From: Epinephelus fuscoguttatus
Taxonomy: Eukaryota > Chordata > Actinopteri > Perciformes > Serranidae
Length of the DNA: 64,000 bases
Direction: 5' to 3'
NCBI RefSeq assembly: GCF_011397635.1
Contig: NC_064761.1
Coordinates: 31,103,643-31,167,642, forward strand
Made by a program: the position numbers and the translations under genes
Part shown: piece after piece, positions 1 to 12,200 of the stretch
Layout of the letters: the number at the start of each line of letters is the position of its first letter
Numbering within the stretch: position 1 is the stretch's first letter
The notes under the pieces: generated by a model
What the model saw: the letters and a program-made list of their open reading frames with translations, nothing else
Told to the model about the DNA's origin: nothing
Database searches by the model: none

Positions 1-735
1 ACCATTTTAAAGTTGTAGCTGGTTTAGATAGACTACTACTTCACATAGCCTACTGTTGGCTCATTTGATTGATAAAAATGCATCATGTTTTAGAGGCTGA
101 TCAAATGTTTTGTATGAATGTCTTAATCCCAATTCAGCTCAAAGATTCTCAACGAGACAAGTTCAAACAAGCAGCTACTTGCAATGTGCTGTTCTGCAAC
201 GTTCTTAAAACCGGTCAGTTCACACCAATGCAACGACATGAGACAATGTATCATCTCTATGCAGCAACTCTCTGTACTTCTGTTCTGATTTACAGCTTCA
301 GCATCACATGGACTGTATTCATAATAAATACACCACAATCATAGAAATACCAGCACCAATTATTCAGTCAGTGAGAATGTGTTTGTGTGAAGGGGGCATA
401 AGCACATACAACAAGCAGCAACAGCGACCCACTATCTGACACCAGCACACCATGAGTACAGAAACAGAGGGCTCAGCGGGGATGGTGCACGTGCCGCAGC
501 AAGCGAACACACCGTCTGCAGTCATTTTGACTTGATCAGCTGACTTCACTGTAAGCCGTGTGCCATAGAAACAGGTGACGTGCTTTATGTTCTAAAACCA
601 TTCGCCGGCGATTTGACCAGCTGAGTTGCAGGTGACATCAGCTGGCTTGAGACGAGCTCAGACCAGCCAGTTCACACCGCTGCAACATTCCAAAACAGTC
701 TCCTATTGTCACAAATCTTTGGTCTAAACTGGGCT
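1..735. other. Intergenic, nothing recognised
   Basis: No coding exon, RNA gene or named repeat could be supported here. The short reading frames have no recognisable protein character. Confidence 0.5.
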
Positions 736-1260
736 TTAAAGAATACTTAACTCCTCAAATGACCATTTGTACATCAGTTACTAACCCTGTGTGACGCTGA
801 ATTTGTGAAGGACACTTTGTTTTTCCTCCACATGCCTCCACAGTGAAAGAATAATCCAAAAACTGGGAAAATTCCTGATGATTTTAAGTGTGGGGGATCA
901 CCTTTAACAACAGCCTAACTATATCAAAACATCCGTTTCTCTCTACCTTAATGGGTGCACCTGCACTGTTAATGCAGAAGTGTAAAAAGTAAGGACTGAG
1001 CAAAGGACTGGACAAATGAGGCTTGGATTATACTGCACATGTAATGTGAGAGTTTATAAATTAATGTTTTTATGTAGTTATGCTGTTGTTAGACATGGAC
1101 CCCTATGACATCAATTCATCAAGAATTTTCTCAGTTTTTGGATTCTCCGTTCACTGTGAAGGCATGCGAGAAAAACTACATTTTCCTCCCTAATTTAACC
1201 AAACACAGGGTGAGTAACTGACATACAAAATATCATTTGAGGAGTGAAGTATTCCTTTAA
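736..1260. mobile_element. Non-autonomous TTAA-flanked inverted-repeat element (piggyBac-like MITE)
   Basis: TTAA at 736-739 and again at 1257-1260 bracket two long inverted arms of about 145 bp. The left arm begins AGAATACTTAACTCCTCAAA; the right arm, read backwards, begins AGGAATACTTCACTCCTCAA. Both continue through a shared block including GAATCCAAAAACTG. TTAA duplication is typical of piggyBac superfamily elements. No transposase is present. Confidence 0.7.
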
Positions 1261-1264
1261 TCTA

Positions 1265-1480
1265 ATAAAGAAACTGAAGAAACCCAGCTGGCATTGTAAT
1301 GTTAATTCACTGTTGAATCAACCTCATCCACCATGTTGAATCACTGTTGAATTATATTCTGATTTTGACGGATGAATGCTGACTTCACAGTGTTGTTTCA
1401 ATGTTGTTTCAAGAACTTTAAATGTTGTTTCAAACTTGTTTCAATGTTGAAACGGACATTCAATCTTAATTTATAAGAAT
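1265..1480. repeat. TGTTGAAT / TGTTGTTTCAA degenerate repeat
   Basis: Many near-copies of TGTTGAATCA and TGTTGTTTCAA follow each other with irregular spacing, a pattern I associate with a common dispersed fish element. It is non-coding. Confidence 0.55.
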
Positions 1481-1629
1481 CTTGTTAACCTTTTTACAGC
1501 CATCAAAATGAAGGTGATCAGTTTGAATGCTGACTGAACAACTGATAATTTCAACCACATTTCAGTGTTGAGGGTCAGTTGTGTGCCCGCTGGCAACAAA
1601 CATCTATAGGTGTCAGATAAATGTAGAAA

Positions 1630-1790
1630 AGTAAAAAGTACAATACCTGCCTCAGAAATATGGTAAAGAAGAAGTACAAGGAAGTAAAATGAAGACACTA
1701 ACAACTAAAAAGTAAGAGTAGTAAGTAAAAATCCTACTTAAGTATAGTGCTAGAGTAAATGTACTTAATTACTTTCCACTGAAAATACTT
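1630..1790 (-). repeat. Dispersed fish repeat (TTTCCACTGAAAATACTT end)
   Basis: The stretch with TGCCTCAGAAATATGG, AAGTAAAAATCCTACTTAAG and GTACTTAATTACTTTCCACT resembles a very common teleost dispersed repeat. A related, more degraded copy in the opposite orientation lies at about 53020-53225. Family assignment is from memory. Confidence 0.5.
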
Positions 1791-2193
1791 GTCAACAACT
1801 AGAATAAAGCAGATAATAAGTTATGGCATAACGTCTCAGATTATATAAGAGCACTTCCTCATAAATTAATCTTTCTCTTTCAGATGATGACACACCACTA
1901 CAAGTGCTGTGGTTGAGCCTTCCTGTCATTTACACAACTCCACACTGCTCTCTGCTGGTTTCCCACAGGAACACAAAACACACAGTGAAGTCAAAGATTA
2001 ATTCCTTCATTTTTGTCTTTTTGCTTAATCCTCGACTGGGGTAATTTTAGAGGATTAGCATGACGTAAACACAAATCACATCAGAATAATAGAGTGTTTA
2101 CATTCAGATTTATCTCCTGTCTTTCCTCGGCTGTGTGTATTACTGCAGACAGGGTGTTTTCTGCACTGACAGTACAGCACTCCCTTGCCTTGT

Positions 2194-2194
<1 letters not shown>

Positions 2195-2263
<69 letters not shown>
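2195..2263. repeat. (CA)n microsatellite, about 34 units
   Basis: Pure CA dinucleotide array. It explains the poly-Cys-Val and poly-His-Thr reading frames here, which are not genes. Confidence 0.97.
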
Positions 2264-2265
<2 letters not shown>

Positions 2266-3329
2266 ATTCACTCACTCAGCAGAGGTCTGAGGAGCTCTTG
2301 TTGACACTGAACAGTTACTCATTATCAGTGTGAGGAAGAGAACAGAAGGAGACAACAGACACTTTCTCTGGATCACTGATAGAGAGAGAAGGAAAAACAA
2401 AAGCGGAGAAGGAGGAGGCACTGTGAGTGTTTCAGCAACAATGTTTTCTTTTTCCATTTCCTTCTCTTTTTTTGTGCTTCCTCAGTCTTTTCAACCACAT
2501 ACGCACATGAGTGTACATGTGTGGATCGTGTACACGTGTTGATGTGCGTATGTGTGAGACCCTTCTCTGTCAAAAGGACATGGCCTTACAACAGTGCCGT
2601 TAGTCACCAGCCTCTTCCCTGCTCAGCACCGCATCCCTGACTCACTTCTCCCACTTACGCAACGATATCTCTTTTGTTGCATAAAGAATCATCGAAAATC
2701 GCAATCCTTTCCAGTTATACAAACAAATCATCCTCTGTTCCCTCTGATGACTAAGAATCTTGCATGTGGCATTTAGGTGTACCATCTTTGCATACCGCAC
2801 TAATAGGATCATCAGTTAAGATGTGCAAATTGAACTCATAAAACATCACTGTTTCTAAACTATGAAGAGCCGTCACACATGAGTGCACAAGCATTCCAAA
2901 AAAAAACATCCAACCAGCTGTAGTTTATTTGCATCATACCAGCTAAAAGATAATGCACACTCTACCACAGCAGCTCCCAGCCTGAAAGTTGGTTGCAGGA
3001 CGATGAGCATTCCTCTATTATTGACTCTTTTTGTTTGGGCCTCTAAAAAATTTCAAATAAAACATACGTTATCAGTGTGTAGTTGACCTGGTCATGACCC
3101 AAAGGCAAATGCAGCCAGGGAGAGATGATGTCACGTAGACAGTGCTTAATTTTTAATCTGTGATGTGAAAGCAGCAGGACAACTCTGTCTTGCTGATGCT
3201 TTGTCATTTAGGTTCCTGCACTGTGTCCGTCTGGCTCTGAAAGCTCAGGGCTGTGCTGCACAGTGACCAAACTCTGAGTCACACTTGGCTGAATGAATTA
3301 AACTGACGTGACTCAACCCAGTATCATTT

Positions 3330-4080
3330 GGGAAGGGTCACAGATTTTGAAAGTGGTTCCCAGTTGCAGCTGTCTGGAGAGCCATCTGTCAATTCTTGGT
3401 AAACCTGTCCACAGATGACTCAGCAGTTTTAGTAGTAAGAGTGGTAACCCACATGTTATTAAACCAGTTCTGCAACTACATTTTTCAGTAGCTTGGAGGT
3501 AGTTCATATTTGCATAGTGATTTAAGTAGTGAAATTACTCTTTTGACATTTTTCTGTAGCTAACTACTGGTAACATTCCTACTAAAGCAATATTTTTTAT
3601 AATTATTTTCCAATTCCTTCTCTGCTGTAATTAACCTCCCTTTAGTGTTAACAAATATTTGGAGAAGTTGTTGCATGCTGTTTTAGAAGTTACCCAACAA
3701 ACATAAAAGTAATCCTGCCTAATCCCACATGGACTCTAGCATCTGGAAGGCAGGTGTCTTACTCATGGACATTGTATGTAAAACCAAAGATGACTTCAGT
3801 CTGTTTTAATTTAATTTAATTTTATTTTATTTTATTTTATTTTGTTTTATTTTATTTTATTCAATTTTTTTTAATTTTATTTCATTTTATTCAATTTTGT
3901 TTTATTGTATTTTATTTTATTTGTTTTATTTCTATTATTTTTTGTTCATCACAGCATTTTTTGCAATAACAAAGTATTTACAAAGTAGTTTGAACTACTG
4001 TTTCTAAGCAGCTCTAGTTAACCAAACTAGACTTCTTTCTGAGGTTGCTTTGCTGTAGTTTAACCTCTTTCAGTGTGAAG
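3330..4080. repeat. Degenerate dispersed repeat interrupted by a TTTTA tract
   Basis: CATTTTTCAGTAGCTTGGAG and GTAGCTAACTACTGGTAAC on the left and AGTAGTTTGAACTACTG on the right resemble the two parts of a common fish repeat. They flank the A/T pentanucleotide tract at 3803-3930. Confidence 0.4.
3803..3930. repeat. Degenerate (TTTTA)n pentanucleotide repeat
   Basis: About 25 imperfect TTTTA/TTTTG units, A/T-only over most of its length. It may be the tail of a retroelement but no body could be attached. Confidence 0.85.
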
Positions 4081-4087
4081 TTATTGT

Positions 4088-4790
4088 ATTTAATTCATCC
4101 TTTATTCACCCAGGTGGGTCCCAGGGAGACACAAAATCTCCTCCTCCAGGGGAGTCCTGGTCAAGACAGTGGCACAATCAACATTCATTGAAATAACGTT
4201 ACACAGTGAAACACATACAAGACATAAAAGTAACACAAGGGAAAGTAGTGAAAGAAAAGGGATATAAAGGCCATACCAATTACATCCATACACATTCCAC
4301 CTAAGTCAAGCACTGAAAAGGAACAACATGTTTCCACCAGGGCAGTTTTTAAAACACATTTAAAGGTGTTCAAGGCAGGGAGTGCTTGTAAGGTAACAAC
4401 ATTTTGAAGTCCATTTCACACCCAGGGTGCATAAGAAGAGAAAACAGCTTTACTGAGCTCTGAGCGCACCCTGGGGACATTTAAAAGAATACGATTTGAA
4501 GAATGAGTGCAATAGCTGCTAAAATGAAAGGACAAAAGGCTGGATATATAAGTGGGTAGTTTACCTAACAGTGCCTCGGCAATAAATAACAACGTGCATT
4601 TTTCTCCTCTTACACAGACAAGGCCATCCGAAAGATTAATATGAAATGCAATGGTGAGTGCCAGAGCCTGCATTTGTGACAAAACGAAATGCAGCATTAT
4701 ATGCAGAATCCAGTTATTTAAGTAAGGATGAAGATGCATGAATGTAAATCACATCACCATGTAATACAGACAGAAATGAACATGCACAGT
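4088..4790. repeat. Probable retroelement-derived dispersed sequence
   Basis: The phrase CACCCAGGTGGGTCCCAGGG...CTCCTCCAGGGGAGTCCTGG and the following several hundred bases resemble a widespread fish retroelement 3' region as I remember it. No intact reading frame is present. Confidence 0.4.
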
Positions 4791-5839
4791 TCTCTTCCTG
4801 GCCTCCAAAGAAAAACTTTTTTTTTTTTTAAATGAAAAAGAAGTCCAGTTTTGGCCTCAGTCAACTTTTCATCTGTCCATTATGCCCAGACATTTATAGG
4901 AAGTGACTCTTTCAATACATGTACCATCTTCTGTCAGAATAGTGGGATCAGCTGTCTTAGAGCGTGTGTGTGAAAGTCATATGTCTGGTCTTGGTTAATT
5001 GGTGGCTTGTGAAGCAGTGCTTTCATTCGCTTCCACAACAACTTTCCCTTCAGTGTCAAATAATTTGAATGTGTAACAGGTGAATCATCACCTTAGCACT
5101 AACAGACCTTTTTCCTTTTTTTTTTTACTTTTTTAACCCACGAGGGGAAATTCAATTTTTTCACTCTGTTGTCATATACACTCAAGCACGAAACACACAC
5201 ACATGCACAAACAGGATCTATACATGCATTATATGGAGAGATGTCAGAGTGAGGGGGCTGCCTATGAATCAATCCAGTTATCAGTTCACGGTCTCTATTT
5301 GGTCCGGATGGGGACTTAAACCAGACCCAAGTTACTGCCGCCCCAGCAGACAAGACAAGAAACAAGGATTCATACTTTTAACTTGATATTACAATTAACA
5401 AAGAAAACGTATTCAAGACCCTTTAATACACATTTGATCTGGGATTAGAATATATTCTTTGTTGGACCTTTGACTTGACTGTCTTGAGTAATCAGAGTAT
5501 CACAAGTCTGTTGTCTCTTGCTGAGTCAGGCAGGTCAGTTGAAAACCTGCAGGTCCACTGCAAAGTCCTGCAGCAGGTGTTACATATCAGTCATCGGGTG
5601 TGTGTTTGTGTGTGTGCTGGTGAGATAAGAGCCAGTGCAGTTATAAAAATAAATAAATAAAAAGAGCCGGAGCAATCAGAGAGCGAGGGGATAGACTTGA
5701 TCTGATAAATATTTTAGATGGTGTCTCAGTGAACTAAGGCTGGGAGTGCGCTCTTTTGCTCCTACCTCTCTTACTGTACACTTACAGGAGACACACACTC
5801 ACATTCACAAACTCACAATATCACAGATACATGAGTATT

Positions 5840-5876
<37 letters not shown>

Positions 5877-6689
5877 ACACACCATGAATCCACGTCAAAT
5901 GTTGAGACACTGTCAGTGTTATTCTCCAACTTCCAGTGCTACCTTATTATTAATAAAGTGTAACATACTGTGGGTCAATATTTCATCACCAACAGCCATG
6001 TTACCTACAGTAAATACACAATTTTCAAGCCGATACACAGTGAAGTGATTTTACTAGCAAATTAAAGCCTAACAAAAAGAATTCTGTATCAGATAGGGCA
6101 ATGTTTCTCTTACCTGAGAGCGGGATCCCTCCATGAAACACCGGCACTGCTGTGCAGCAGAAATAAAAGGAAGTAGAAGAGGAGGAGGAGAAGGAGGGTG
6201 ATGCGTGACTTCTATTCTTACAATTGATGTATTTATATGGAGGTATGTACAGTATATATGGGCTGAGAAAGTGTGAGTTATGTAAGAATGTGTGAGCATA
6301 CAGTACAGTCAATATCTATTTATTACACTGAAATCCTGTTGTTGTTTTTTTGTAGTTTAAGTGCACGACATCACTCATGAACAGCTGATTCATTTCATCC
6401 CCCTAGGAATGAGTCAGCATGTGTCTCTGTGTGTGTTTGTGTGTGTTCACCAGTCAGTTTTGGAAGTCGAATTTCCCTTTCATTCAAATATAATGAAAAT
6501 ATTTTATTAGCATATGTTTTACATTACATAACAGTGAATCATAAAATGCACTGTTCTATTGAACAGGCCCCGTGGAGCAACAGCTGTACAGTCTGGCTGT
6601 TATTTCACTTGCAACCAGCAGGTGTCAGCATAGTCCCTCTCTTTTGGCATTGCATCAACCTATCTCACCTGGACAAGAAAGGGAGCTAT
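4791..6689. other. Intergenic, only a CA microsatellite recognised
   Basis: A (CA)n array lies at 5841-5882, and a short TG stretch occurs at 6425-6447. Otherwise no exon, RNA gene or element could be supported. Confidence 0.5.
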
Positions 6690-7190
6690 GGAATTTCTGT
6701 ATACTGACTACAGTCCAGCATTTAACACCATCACAAAGCTCAAGGAGCTCGGATTAACAACTTACTGCGCATGTGGATCCTTGACCTTCTGACACACCTC
6801 TTTGACCCTCATCCTTAGAACCAGAGCACCCAAAGGTTGCGTTTGAGTGCCCCGCTGTACTCCCCTTACACACATGATGACTGTGTAGCCACTTTAGACT
6901 CCATAACCATCATCAAGTTTTCTGACAACAGAGCTGTGGTGGGTCTGATCATGGATAACAATAAAACAGGAGTACCTGACAGAAGTAGAGGACCCAACCT
7001 ACATCAGCAAAACTAAGGAGATGCTCGGGAAAGAGCAGCAAAAGAACTACACCCCCCTTTAATATTAACAGGTCCTCGGAAGAAAGGCTACATAGCTTCA
7101 AGTACTTTGGTGTCCAAATCACAAAGGGCCTGGCGCTGGGTGCTGACTCGGCAAAGTGGAGACTGTTTCACCTTAGACGCCTGGGGGAAT
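6690..7190 (+). pseudogene. LINE reverse-transcriptase fragment, dead
   Basis: The forward frames give YTDYSPAFNTI, ILRTRAPKGCV and a ...SKTKEM.../FKYFGVQITKGLA-type block, in the order expected for a non-LTR retrotransposon reverse transcriptase (the AFNTI, GAPQGCVLSP, FADD and SKTKELI regions). Stops and frameshifts interrupt it throughout and the FADD catalytic region is degraded. Clade not assigned. Confidence 0.75.
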
Positions 7191-8539
7191 AACAGGTAAC
7201 CCCTCAAACATGGAGGAACTGACCGATTGATGTATTGATTCTAGGCATGACATTGATATTAGATGTAGTTTGGTCAGTGTAGCATGAAGCAGGGTCAGCA
7301 ATATGTTTTTATCTGATCAAAGAAGAAGGATACCTGATAGCAAAGTAATAAAAACAGGATTTGTCTCATTTCTCAACTCAACTGCAGGACATTAATATTT
7401 AATGGATCTTCTTCACCCTTTGTCTCTTTCTCTCTCATCCACTTCCTCTCCCCATCACCTATAACCTCCACCACCACCCTTACCTCAGCTCCCACTCCCC
7501 CCTCTCCATCCTCCTCTCTGTCAGATCCCACAGCAGACAGGAACTATAAAACAGTGAGCAGAATTTCACTCAGCCAGTGAACAGTTGGAGCCAACACACC
7601 CACTGAGTGTCCTCTACGTGATCACCGCACAAACCTCGGATTTATTGGGAGGTTGCAGCGCCTTTCATGTTTTACCACCACTTGGTGCAATGCCACGAGG
7701 CTTATTTTCAGGACAGGGTAAAAGTCTGCCTTCCATTCGAGGAGATATCAGAAGGTCGTGTGAACAGTTGCAGCAAGGTCATGCTTGCTATTCAACTGAT
7801 TAAACAATAATATACAATGCTTAATGAAATCTTTGTTCCAGCCCCACTGAGATAAAGACAGCAGTGTGTTTTGTTGTTGTTTTGATAACATGGATTTGAA
7901 TCTCTTCTTTTCATCTGCTTCTGACCCCAAACTCTCTGCAACGCCACTAATCCAATAATAATCCCAACTACTGTAAGAAGATAACCTCTGTGTCAGATTA
8001 TGCTGCAGAGTCAGTGAAAACACAGAAAACAGGGAAGTTGTTTTATTGGTTCAGCCCGGCATCACAACTGAATGAAGAACAGCCTGTGTCGAGGACATGA
8101 ATAATTCAATAATCCAGCTTATCCAAAATTATTCAATGCATATCAATTCTGAGCGCAGGAGTCTGAAGTGGACAAAATTGCTTATAAAACATCCTGCAGG
8201 CTACGTGTAATGTGAGACCGCTGCTCTGAAATGCTAACTAGCGGGACCAGCCCGCTGTGCAAGTGACATATCTGCAATGACAGTAACACTGAGCCTAATA
8301 ACATCCATTACTGCCCTGCTGCTTAGCAAAGAAGGACTGAACTCTCAGGGTGTGTGTGGGTGTGTGTGTGAGTGTGGGTGTGTGTGTGTGACATCATCTG
8401 AAGTAGTGACACTCTTGGGTACGGTAAGTCAGCCTCCCTCTTCCCACACACAATCAGCTCTGTAAACACACGCATATGTTCATGAACGCACACACACACA
8501 CACGCACACACAGTTTCACACGCACACTTGAGAGTTGTT
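7191..8539. other. Intergenic, nothing but GT/CA microsatellites
   Basis: GT-rich at 8349-8390 and CA-rich at 8488-8512. No exon was recognised. A pyrimidine-rich stretch lies at about 7400-7530. Confidence 0.5.
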
Positions 8540-9023
8540 TTCAGACAGCGTTAAGGTTCTTTTATTCTCCGGCTGTCCATTAAAAAGTAAAAAAGCATCT
8601 GTTCTTTTTAAATAACCATCATCTTCTTCAACATTTAAATTGATTTGTGATATTTTTTTTCTTTCATGTCCTGCAAATAATGTTAGCTGTCTTCCATGTG
8701 TTGCTTAAGCTTTCTCAGGCCGTAACTGTCTCCACATGCCCAGAGGAGGGACATGGGGAATAAATAAAGCTTTTGTCAAAGGCCGGCTGGCCCTCGTCCC
8801 AGATTCTCCTCTTCCTCCTTTCCTCAGTGTCCCCTCATCAGGCAGCAGAGTAGATTGACATCCTAACTCAGCTTTCATCCACTCGGACACCAGTGTGTGT
8901 GTAAATGAACGTACAGTATGTCAGTTCAAGTGTTTTTTTTTCAAGTGTGCGTACACGCGACAGTCACTGTGTGTACACGGCATGGTACCACGAGTCTTTC
9001 TCTGTGAGTCTCAGGTCTCCGTA
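8540..9023 (-). promoter_or_regulatory. Putative colgalt2 3' UTR with poly(A) signal
   Basis: Reading the minus strand from the stop codon, an AATAAA lies at 8561-8566. It is followed about 40 nt later by a GT-rich stretch (8488-8512, CA on the plus strand), which resembles a downstream cleavage element. This would give a 3' UTR of about 480 nt. The signal is seen in the sequence; its use is inferred. Confidence 0.45.
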
Positions 9024-9297
9024 TCAGAGTTCGTCCCTTGAGGCTCGAGCTGCAGGAGGCGGTGAGTCTCCAGTGACGCTGTTCTGTGCCACCGGGCGGA
9101 TACTGCCCTGCTGGGCCGTCTTGCGGGCGTGCTGCCGATCCCAGTCTGTGGCCACGGCCTCGTCGTCCCAGATGGTAGAGGTCTCTGTGTCGCTGATGTA
9201 GCCTGGCTCTCCGGTGTAGTGGGTGGGATAAATGAGCAGCGGCTCCACAGAGAAGGCCTTCAGGTCCCGCGGCTCGAAGTGGGACATGTAGTCAGTG
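9024..9297 (-). CDS. colgalt2: colgalt2 exon 12: C-terminus with RDEL and stop
   Basis: Residues 525-615 plus the TGA at 9024-9026. It encodes [36 protein letters not shown] and the terminal RASRDEL. RDEL is a KDEL-type retrieval signal that keeps the enzyme in the ER, as in both human paralogues. The [11 protein letters not shown] block is COLGALT2-like. Confidence 0.94.
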
Positions 9298-12200
9298 CTG
9301 AGAAAGATGGGGGACAGATGGGGAGAAGAGATGTTAAGGATACTAGAGGCAATTTGATTTTGATTAAAGTGTTGAGTATTAATTATTATCATTATCAATT
9401 AACCTTTGATTATTTAATTTCATCCATAAAACGTTAGAAATATAGCTAACAAATATGGTTAACGAGTCCCCACAGCCTAGAGTGATGTCTTGTGCTTTCT
9501 TAAAATCAAGTGTCAGGTCTTAAAGCAACTGTACACCTGCATTAATATGACTAGATGTTACGTGTCCGCTCATGTCAGTTATCAAAATACTTTTCAGTTA
9601 ATTTTCTGTCAGCTAACTCATCAACGAATCAAACAGTTGTTTCTACATTAATAATGACGAGAGATTATTCGAGAGGAAATCAACAGGAAGCTTCAAACTC
9701 TTCAGCACCTGTACATTAAAAAATGTTGGCATTTAGAAATGTGATGTGATTGATATGATTACCGACTCATCCTCTGTGACTTATCTATACCAAAGTTCAG
9801 AGGAAGGAAGGACTATTTTGACCGTTTGGTATTTTGCTTCACTGACTCATCATATCCTGTTAACTTATAGTTCTGCTGTCTGTGCACTCAGTGTACCGGA
9901 ATTTAATTTTACCACGGACAGCATATTTACAGGATATAAAAAGGGGAACAGGACACTCTTCTAAACTGCAAAACAATTAGTCATAATAGGGATGTTTTAT
10001 CACTCTGCACAAAATCACATGCTTTACAAAAACAGTGGCAGAGGAATTGAGTCTTTATATGCTGTTAGAGGTCAGATATGAAGGTGAATGGTAACTAGTG
10101 TCTATAGCTATCAGATAAATGTTGTAGAATAAAAAGCACATTATTTCCCTCGTCTGAAATGTGGTAGAATTAGAGCTGAAACCAACAGTCGTTTAATTGT
10201 TCAACGGAAAGTTCATCAACAACTATTCTGCCATTTATTTATTTCAATTTCTTAACCCAAAGTGTCAATCATTATCCAGTTAAAGCTTCTGAAGTTGGAG
10301 CTCATGCTTTTCTTTGTCATATATGATAGTAAACTGAAGATCTTTTGGGTTTTGGACTTTGTAAATGCCACATTTGGTCCTGGAAATTATAATATACACT
10401 CTTTTCTGATGTACCAAAACAAATGAGCATACAGGCATTCAAGAAGAGTACAAGCACTTCAAAATCTGCATTTAAAGCTACAGTCTCTCTTTCTTTCTCT
10501 TTGGTGGCACCCATGACAATAAGCAATAATTGCGAGTGACCAAGAAAACCAAAAAAACGGAGGTTACGCCGCTTCACATACATGCAAGTTGAGGAGCCAG
10601 TCTGTTGTGTTATCTCTGCCTTTATTCTCTGGTGGATCAACCACTCCTGGGAGATGGAAACCCTGTCACTAACTGTGGGCCGCTTGTGACTTTTCCTGGG
10701 AACGTCGCCTCTGACACCCAGTTTGTAATAACACAAATTCAAGGCAGTCCCCCAGGAGGTGTGCCAGGTTTTGAAGCCAATTCTCATAGTGGCCAAGTGG
10801 TGGAATTACATTCGTCACATGATGCCATGTGACCCAAAAAGGCTTTTTCCCCACAGACTTACATGGCGTAAATCTCAACCCCGGTGAAATGACACATTTC
10901 ACGATAAGAATTTGATCCATTAAGTTCAATAACAGTTGGAAAGTCTAGAAGAGCCACACTATTTAATAACTTTTTTGCCCATCAAATAAGTGGAGTGCTA
11001 AAGGCTTGAAACAGTGGACCATAGGCTCAGTCACCATTGTGTTCCCTCATTCAGCGATAAATAGTTACTTAACAGATAGCTATATAAAGGAAAATCTTTG
11101 AGATGATTACTTCAAGTGCAGTAGTTGAGTAAATGTTCTCAGCTACTTTGCAGCACAGTAGACTAAAAACAGTGGGCATGATAAAGAAAATCTGAAAAAC
11201 ATTTATTTAACATCTTCATGTCGTCATGTAAACTACCATCATATTGTGTCACACTATAAGCAGCACAAAACTCTACTATCAGCCTGTCATCGTCAGTGTG
11301 CAGGCGGGTCAGAGCGATGAAGGAGAGCTGTTTGGGTGGGACACGTCAGCCTGGAGGCTCGTGCAGACAGAGGTCACAACAGGGGTCAACTCCCTGCTGT
11401 TCAATACCTGTTTAAAGCCTGTCAGCACCACATGTGACAGTGAAACCCTACACCTTAATTAGACCACAAACGAACCCACTCACACATTTTTTCACGCAAT
11501 GAGGCCTTTTCTACCTGTCTTTACTGTCGTGTATTTCTATTGCTTCTGTTTAATGTGTGTTGCAGAGCAAAAACTGAGAGGAGAAGAGAAAGCACTTTAC
11601 TGAGTTTAGTAAGACAGCAGTCTCACCATACAGCTTTCTTTCCCCTAAAAACAACATATGTGACATAATAGCCGCAATTTAAACAAAACACATAATCCCC
11701 TGCTGTTCACTTATGTAATATACAAAACATTTTACAAAATTTCCCAGCTGCCTCTCCACATCTCTGTCCATATTTCCCATTTCTTTCACTTCTGAACAAA
11801 CTCACCTTCTCTCACTGTTGAATACACACACAGCGTGTTTACCTAGTAATCTATACACTGCACTCTGGACACACATCTACATGTATTTATATAGTAACAC
11901 GCTCACACTCACACAGTGTCCATCTCTACCCCACCCCCATGCCCAGGCCTCTATCAATGGGAATCCTGTCCCCTTCTCAAAACCAGCAGGAAGAGCCGTG
12001 CTGGCCCACATTCCTCAAAGAGAGAGAAGGAAGGAAGGGGGGAGGAGAGGTGGGTGACACGGGGAAGGAGTGGGTGTGCAGAAACATAAAGGTCTGTTGA
12101 GGAGAGTGAGGGAATGATAAAGACGTAAAAAAGAAATGAAGAATGAGAAGAGAGCCAAGAAAGACAAAGAGCTCCCTTTAAGAATAAATGATAAAGAAAA

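Noticed and set aside
2076..2267. Poly-Cys-Val reading frames
   Set aside because: They are translations of a (CA)n/(GT)n microsatellite.
10317..10796. 159-codon minus-strand reading frame in intron 11
   Set aside because: It overlaps a dispersed repeat at one end and shows no similarity to known proteins that I recognise.
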